Shown here in pieces: positions 57,659 to 64,000 of a stretch of DNA of 64,000 nucleotides. The notes beneath the pieces were generated by a model. The model did no database searches. It was not told the DNA's origin and worked only from the letters and a program-made list of their open reading frames with translations. This DNA comes from Brachycybe producta (lineage: Eukaryota > Arthropoda > Diplopoda > Playtdesmida > Andrognathidae), in the NCBI GenBank assembly GCA_036925085.1, contig JAUPFP010000014.1, positions 1,864,001 to 1,928,000 of the forward strand. Reading direction: 5' to 3'. The position numbers and the translations under genes were made by a program. The stretch's first letter is position 1. Each line of letters begins with the position of its first letter.

Positions 57659-59936
57659 TCAGCTTTTTTTAGTTAATGCTGTTAGCATCTTTGCCAAATC
57701 GTAGACACGAAGTGTTTGATCGAAACTGCAATCTGCTACCTATAGTTGTACATTAAATAGAAAATAATATATGAACTAGTAAAAAAAAAATGATTACTTC
57801 TTAATTTGATTTTCTTCTGTTTATCTTCACCTGTCCAATAACGTGAAGGTTAAAATCTAGGCCGTAAACGAACTCTGTATGATTTTTTAGTATTTCGATT
57901 GCGTTTGACGATTCTCGATAATTCCAGATTCTAAACGGAAGAGTGGATTAATTATAGATTTTCACGTAATTATAATTTTGTGACAGTTTTTCGAACCTCG
58001 TCGTGAAATCGTAAGAAACCGTTGCCAGAATTGATTCACCGTGTGGAGAAAACTTAAAAATATAACAAAGGAGGGATTAGGATTTTTACATAAAATGTGG
58101 GTAGTTCGAAGTTGTTTTCGATCAAAGATAATCGCGTTGCCTATTCTTCGTTTGCATATTTTGCGATTCTTAAAAAAATTCATACAATTTTCAAAAAAAA
58201 TAATACGCATTTTTCGTCAAAAACTTGCTCCAGATTCGATAATGGTTTAAATCCTTTTTTTTTTAAAAAAAGCTTCCGATATTTGGTGGTCGATAGTCTC
58301 TTCCAATTTCATTGTCATTTGACGATGGAATTTGCTTCCAGAGAATGCTGTGCGTCATGGGGAATGTTATGATTTGGGGAATTCTTAAAGAGCTACTATT
58401 AAACAACGAATATATAACGATGCTGCAATTGAACGTATTATATTCAAATGGAGATTGGTATCGCAGGGTATATTGTTTATTTTGACAATGAATTTCTATG
58501 CTGTTTTTGGACTAAATGGTCCCTCTGGGCTGCTTGCCGAGTAATTATTCAAATTCAAATTCCCTCGTCTCTAAAGAAGTTCATTTTTAATTCGTACGTA
58601 CTTTGACTCTTCTGACAGCGTACTCGTGACCTTGTAGTTCGAAACAGAATCGCCTCGTATTCCTGAGATCCCAACCGCGAACTAAACCATCGGTAGAAGC
58701 AGTTGCTAAAACATTCTGTCAGAATAAAAAACATAGAATGTGGATGTAAATCTGACAAAATATTTTAAAACCTCGTCGTATTTGTTCCAGTCGCAAGATA
58801 AAATTTCTGTTTCGTGGGCCGGTATTACGAGACGTTCCGATCCGGGACACTTCATTGACCATATCCTTAAAGTTGAATCTCCCGATGTGGACGCGATACA
58901 ATCAGGAATGTGAGGTGACCACGACGCGCAATAAACAACACTCGAATGTCCGGTTAATGTCGCTATCGATTCCAATCGGTTTGGACTCCACTACAAGATT
59001 CGTAATTATAGTTTTTTTTCTTCTTCGAGTTATTTAAAATAAGTCTTAAAAAATTAGAATTTAATTTTAGACTTATTTTAAAAGATCGAAATGTCTCGAC
59101 GATCGATATGGCACTTTGAACTCACAACTTTCACTGTTTTGTCCCAGGATCCACTAGCGTAACGGTCATCACCACGAATAGGACACGATTCGATGCTATA
59201 CACCTGTAATAAATAAACAAATGACGGAATATGACGTAAGTATTGCCCATACACGGGTTCAAATAAGAAAAAAACGGGTTGAAACTAGAAGAGGATTTTC
59301 AAACAGCCATAAAAGGTTTATTTTCAAAGATATCTTTTAGTTCACGCGTTCTAGTTTTAAATTAATCTTGGAAATTCTTTTGTAAGTTAATTCGTTACAA
59401 TGTTCTAGTCGTTTTTCTTCATCACGGTGCCTCGAAACCTCACCTCTTTCGTGTGTTCCTTCATGACTTGTAACGGCTCCTATAGATAAAAAAGTATTAT
59501 GTAAAACCAGAATGATTTTAAACGTAAAGAAATGTGACGAAACCGTAGAAGGAGACTCATTTGCATTTGCAACATTCCACACTTGAATCGTTCCATCTCC
59601 TCCAGCTCCAATACAAATATTCGGGTTAGTTTCACTCCAGGTGACGTCAAATATGACATCTGAGTACGCGCGATCACAACGGCACACGATCGAGGCGTTC
59701 GGAAGGAGTTCCACATGGTGAACGTAACCACGTCCTACGTGAGTTCGATAAAGAGCAAGCACATGGCCAATTGGCGTAATGTTAAGAATTGTTATGAGTC
59801 CTTTATACACTTTATGCCTATTAAACTTACCAGAAATGCCGTAATTTTCACATGCGACGTACAGTAATCTATTACCCTCAAACGGAGACCATTTCACGGA
59901 GTATCCGTGTCTTCCCGCTGTCTTAAAAACGGTCAT
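57659..59936 (-). CDS. PEX7: Peroxin 7, PTS2 import receptor (WD40)
   Basis: Eight exons: 59544-59936, 59444-59479, 59126-59203, 58772-58990, 58602-58715, 57997-58052, 57831-57930, 57659-57739. Phases agree and give 358 residues (human 323). PEX7 is a cytosolic beta-propeller that binds the PTS2 signal of peroxisomal matrix proteins and delivers them with PEX5. Family marks in order: [143 protein letters not shown] and [14 protein letters not shown]. Two stretches in exon 1 are extra relative to human. One is [10 protein letters not shown] after GISG, which starts with GTAAGT and ends in AG and could be a 30-nt intron. The other is about 25 residues before FDVTWSE. It is divergent from DDX18. 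Confidence 0.92.
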
Positions 59937-61010
59937 TTTCTACGCTTTTTGATTCATTTCGCGAACTTCTGTCTGTTTCGCGGGAGATTTCAAGCAGACA
60001 GCATTTATCGATATTTTAAACATCGATACTTAATTGATGAAAGACGCATATCGATATTTAAAAGTAAAAATTAGGAACGGCGCTAAGTTTAACATTACGA
60101 ATAATTTATGAAGCCAAGTCATTAAGTCACAAGATGAACCAACATGGCTGTTTTTCTTTACATTAAATGCGGATTGTACGCCATATTGGGTTATCTATCT
60201 GGCATATCTGTAATGATTTGTAGGCCACGCCTTTTACTTCAATAGTGAACGTGGTTACAAATGGGCTCATGTTCATTATCTTCTCATATTGACTACCATA
60301 TTGTGTCCTTTATTATTTGCAAATTAATTCAATTGTTAATGCAAATTTACACTTAAAAGATACTTTCAAACAATATTTGCATAAATTTTAACACATAATT
60401 TAATTTATTATAAAATTGTAAAACCACAAGAAGTGTATTTACAAGTCTTAAAACTGAAAGCACAGACCCAATAACGAGCAACGAAATTAATTGTATAAGT
60501 CCACAAAATGGCTGCCAGTTCTTATGTACTTAACAGTACTTTTACAACAGGCTTTTCTTTAATCGTAAGAGACGTAAATGAAAGTGCTGCCTTTATTTTA
60601 TTATTAGTTTGTGACATATTTCGTAGGGGTCAATTTACATATATAGAGGTAAATAAACTAAGCGCAACTTCTTATATAACATTTCGTGCCAACTCTGAGT
60701 GTTGCCAATAGATGGCGCAGACTGTACTTAGAGCTTCAGTTACTTTACAATTACAAGGCGTACGAGATTCACTCTCAATATCTTCGCCCTTTAAATAGCT
60801 GACCATACCGTACAAGATTTACCCGTTTGATGTCGTTCTCCTTGGCAAAATGGCGTCTTTTTTTAGCTTCAAAAAGCAGACATTTTTTCACTCACTTTTG
60901 GCGTTTTCTTTTCTAACATGAAGTTGCGTTACCTTTATATATTGGTATCTTGGTAGTGGTTTCTCTTTTCAGCCATTTTCTTTGTCGTTTTTCGTTCTCA
61001 ATCGTTAAAA
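59937..61010. other. PEX7-DDX18 divergent intergenic region
   Basis: About 1.07 kb between the two start codons. It contains near-palindromic TATCGATATTT words (60007-60060), several ATGGC words on both strands (for example CAACATGGCTG at 60141 and AAAATGGCGTC at 60848) and no open frame with a domain. Promoters for both genes are expected here; no TATA box stands out. Confidence 0.45.
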
Positions 61011-63532
61011 ATGGGTCTTACGCGGCAAGTTCTCATGAGAAAAATCAGGAAAAGGTATTCAAAAAATAATAAAAATGACTCCGATGATACAGATGCAGTT
61101 GGTAAGCGTTTTAAATGATTTTTCTGGTGTTGAAATGGTGTTTTTGCTGATGATATTTCTATGCCAATTGGGTTGATATTGAAATCGGGCTTTTTCTTCT
61201 TGAACACGTGGTTTTTTTTATGTTGTTATAACAACATACGATTGATATTGACATAAAGCTGCACGTTTTTGTCTATTTTTATGTATTTAGAAGTTAATAT
61301 CGTTGTTTCAGGACTTAAATTAAGCTGGAATTGGTTATATTTGACGGAAAATGTTTTAGAATCAATCGAAAAACTGCGAAAAATACAGGAATTATTGTCG
61401 AATCAGTCGATTAACTGTGAAGAATTGCAAGAAATACATAAATTGAGGACGAAATAGTTAAGAATTAATCGAAAAACTGTGAAAAATACAGGAATTATGG
61501 TCGAATCAGTCGATTAACTGTGAAGGATTGCTAGAAATACATAAATTGAGGACGAAATAGTTAAGAATTAATCGAAAAGGCAATGAAAAAGTGCGAAAAA
61601 TACACGAATCGAGGTTAAATCGATAGTTAAGAATCGGTCGAAAAACAGTGAAAAATGACTAAAAAAAATACACGAGTCCAATGTTGAAATAATTAAGAAT
61701 CCGTTGAAAAATGTTGAGTAGTTATTAGGCGTTTCAGGTTGTTTACTTTCAAATGAAAGTGTTTCTAATTAAGAAATCAGTAAATTAATTGAGAGATTAA
61801 TCTGTTTCTAGAAGTACAACAACAAGAAAAAGTTGCTAAAAATGAAGAAGACGTCGATGAAGATGTAAAAGAAGAAGACGACGACGACGACGAAAGCCAA
61901 GAAGAGACCGAGAAGAGTCAAAATGAAGAGAAAGAAGAAGAAATTCAACGTAAAATTACGGAAAACTTCAAACAAAAATAACCGTTTTTTTACTGAATAT
62001 TGTTTTTATTTCAGTTCCCGGTACGAGTGTTGGTTTAGAAGTTTCTTCTGATCGTTCGTTTGCTTCTTTGAACGATAAAATCTCGAAACGTACGGCGGAT
62101 GCCATCAGGAAGATGGGATTCACTGAAATGACTGAAATTCAAGCTAGAGCCATTCCTCATCTTCTGGAAGGACGGTAAAGACAGAGAGAGAGAGAAGGGA
62201 ATCGCGTGAAATCACTTGAAGTTGCATTCAGTAATTGGTTTTAGAAATACGAGAAGAACAGTCTGATTAGTTCTGAAATTTTCAGTGATTTTCTAGCAAA
62301 GATGACGGTTGAAAATATAACGAATTTCATGCCGATTGCGGCGACATTTAAGCCCGATTCCTAGAACTTTCAAAACCACCCTCGTAGTTTCTAAAACGTT
62401 TCAATTAATGTCTTTATGTTTTGGATTTAAAATGTAGAATAACGAAGAATATTATTCGTTACAGAGATTTGCTGGGTGCTGCTCACACGGGAAGCGGAAA
62501 AACGCTCACTTTTTTGATTCCGGCCATTGAACTATTATCGAACCTGAAATTCAGAGCTAGAAACGGTTATTAATGGATTTTTAACGAGAGAAAACCAGAG
62601 AAAATAACGAGAGAAAAAAAAACCGTTTGTGTTTTAGGTACCGGCTGTATGGTGATCACTCCGACACGAGAACTTGCGATTCAAACATTCGGAGTTCTAG
62701 TTGAGCTCATGAAATTCCACTCGCTCACTTTCGGATTGATTATGGGTGGATCTCCTCGAAATATGGAAGCTGTAAAGTTAGAGAATGGAGTGAATATACT
62801 TGTGTGTACACCCGGAAGACTTCTCGATCATATGCAGGTCGGACGGAACAAAACCAAAACAAATAACCACCTTAGTAGCATTTTCAGATTAAGATATCAA
62901 CATGAAAATACCATTAAATGATTGTGTTACCCTTCTAGTTTGTAGAACACTTGTCAATTTCTCTTTAGTGTGGCTCTGCTTGAAACGGCAAAAAAAAAGA
63001 AGATATTGAAAGTATTTTAGAAACTAGAGGGGTAACTCAATCACTTAAGGGTATTCGCATGTTGCTATCTTTCAAAATAAACTATGGCCATTTTCAAACT
63101 GGTGCAAATAGCTTATTTTGAAAGATATCAACATGAAAATATTTCTTAAGTGATTGGGCTACACTTCTAGTTTCTAAAACACTTTGACGGCGTTTAATTT
63201 CTCCTTAAGTGTGTCGCTCTTCTGAAACGGCAAAAAGAAGAAATTGAAAGTATTTTAGAAACTAGATGGGTAGCTCAATCACTTACACGATATTTTCATG
63301 TTGATATCTTTCAAAATAAGCTTTTTATTTCAGTTTAAAAATGACATTCGTGTAGAAAAGTTGATTATTTTCTTTCTTTCTAAAGATGAGGACGTTTTTG
63401 TTCGATTTTTATTTCAGAACACGCCGAGATTTATCTTCAAGAATCTTATGTGTTTGATTCTTGACGAAGCCGATCGAATTCTAGACGTTGGATTCGAAGA
63501 AGAAATGAAACAAATCATTAAATTGTTGCCGA
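61011..63532 (+). CDS. DDX18: DEAD-box RNA helicase DDX18/Has1, 5' part (3' partial)
   Basis: Six exons inside the window: 61011-61101, 61812-61949, 62015-62174, 62465-62565, 62638-62837, 63418-63532, giving 268 residues; the rest is beyond the right edge. DDX18 (yeast Has1) is a nucleolar ATP-dependent helicase for ribosomal subunit assembly. A basic start ([20 protein letters not shown]) leads into an acidic Glu/Asp-rich stretch (residues 31-76). The helicase core follows: Q motif [11 protein letters not shown]...GFTEMTEIQ, motif I AHTGSGKT, Ia PTRELA, GG, Ib TPGR and motif [38 protein letters not shown] and [19 protein letters not shown] are specific to the DDX18 branch. Motif III and the second RecA domain are not in the window. 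Introns 1 and 5 carry tandem and family B repeats. Confidence 0.94.
61345..61690. repeat. 103-bp tandem repeat in DDX18 intron 1
   Basis: GTCGAATCAGTCGATTAACTG occurs at about 61397 and 61500. Two near-identical units and one or two degenerate ones carry AATCGAAAAACTG and ATAAATTGAGGACGAAATAG. The open frame over the first unit (61269-61457) is not a gene. Confidence 0.75.
62900..63345. repeat. Tandem family B foldbacks in DDX18 intron 5
   Basis: Ends of one unit (CCCTTCTAGTTTGTAGAACA near 62931), one complete unit (about 63012-63185) and the left half of another (63250-63345) follow one another, as in the LIN28 intron. Confidence 0.7.
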
Positions 63533-64000
63533 GTATGTTTTTCGGAGAAATTTAATTTCCTTAATGTGTGAAACACTCACTGGCAACTACTTTAAAATTG
63601 AAAATTGTTTTAGATATTAGAAGAGTTAATCGTCGGTTCCCATACGTAATTAATAATTGACTGAATATCTTTTAAAATAAACTTTTTATGGTAATTTCAG
63701 TGAAACAGACGAAATTTTATAATTTTTTTTAAAGTTGTTTTTATCAATAGATAATTTTGTAACTCTTTGTTTATTCTGATTTTCAGGAGGAAAATAAAGA
63801 GAAACTTTAAAGTGATTTAGAAACTAGAAGGGTCTCTCAACCAATTTAAATGTATTTTTGTGTTGATATCGTTCAAAATAAGCTTTTTATGGACGTAATT
63901 CAAACTGACCTAAAAAGCTTATTTTGAAAGGTAGCAACATGAAAATATCCTTGAGTGATTGAGCTGCCCTTCTAGTTTTTAAAAACACTTTCTAGTTTCT
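63533..64000. other. DDX18 intron 6 (runs off the window) with family B elements
   Basis: Follows the exon ending KLLP. Contains a degenerate family B half near 63610 and a nearly complete unit at 63815-63998 (GAAACTAGAAGGGTCTCTCA to GCCCTTCTAGTTTTTAAAAA). The exon with motif III must lie past the edge. Confidence 0.6.

Noticed and set aside
59666..59741. Second hidden intron before FDVTWSE in PEX7 exon 1
   Set aside because: GTAGGA and CTCAG junction candidates exist, but joining them breaks the reading frame. The stretch is kept as coding.

Overview
The window is a stretch of AT-rich animal nuclear DNA. Every gene is split by introns with GT..AG junctions. A LIN28 homologue, an ASK-type MAP3K with a SAM domain, PEX7, DDX18 and a cluster of homogentisate dioxygenase-like genes point to an invertebrate metazoan, probably a bilaterian. 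I cannot place the species. Introns and intergenic DNA are full of palindromic (foldback) non-autonomous transposons, tandem repeats and homopolymer runs.

Layout, left to right. (1) 1-4.6 kb: the last two coding exons of a LIN28-like RNA-binding protein (+), with a 31-bp minisatellite in its 3' flank. (2) 4.6-16.6 kb: gene-free. It holds TA- and TTAA-flanked foldback elements, a 31-bp satellite of 53 identical units (6587-8229), and the 3' flank of the next cluster. (3) 16.6-42.3 kb: four tandem copies, all on the minus strand, of a 12-exon gene of the homogentisate 1,2-dioxygenase (HGD) family. Each splices without any frame break into 444 codons, and each has a TATA box and a poly(A) signal. 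(4) 42.8-54.9 kb: a complete 27-exon MAP3K5/15 (ASK) gene (+, 1343 codons). (5) 54.9-57.6 kb: nested transposons, including a tRNA-derived SINE with an 11-bp target duplication and a truncated LINE with a 10-bp one. (6) 57.66-59.94 kb: a complete PEX7 gene on the minus strand, divergent from (7) DDX18, a DEAD-box helicase (+), which starts at 61.01 kb and runs off the window after motif II.

The genes do not form an operon; each is an ordinary eukaryotic unit. The main biological point is the HGD-like array. All four copies keep the iron ligands (human H335, E341 and H371 equivalents). Only the first copy in the window also keeps both the catalytic His (human H292) and the substrate-binding Tyr (human Y350). 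Copy 2 has His to Leu at the first of these. Copies 2, 3 and 4 have His, Phe and His at the second. This looks like a tandemly amplified dioxygenase family diverging at its active site, with intron patterns that suggest gene conversion between copies.

Intron models were built by hand from reading-frame phase, GT/AG junctions and remembered family sequences. No alignment, RNA or database evidence was available. Human residue numbers are from memory.
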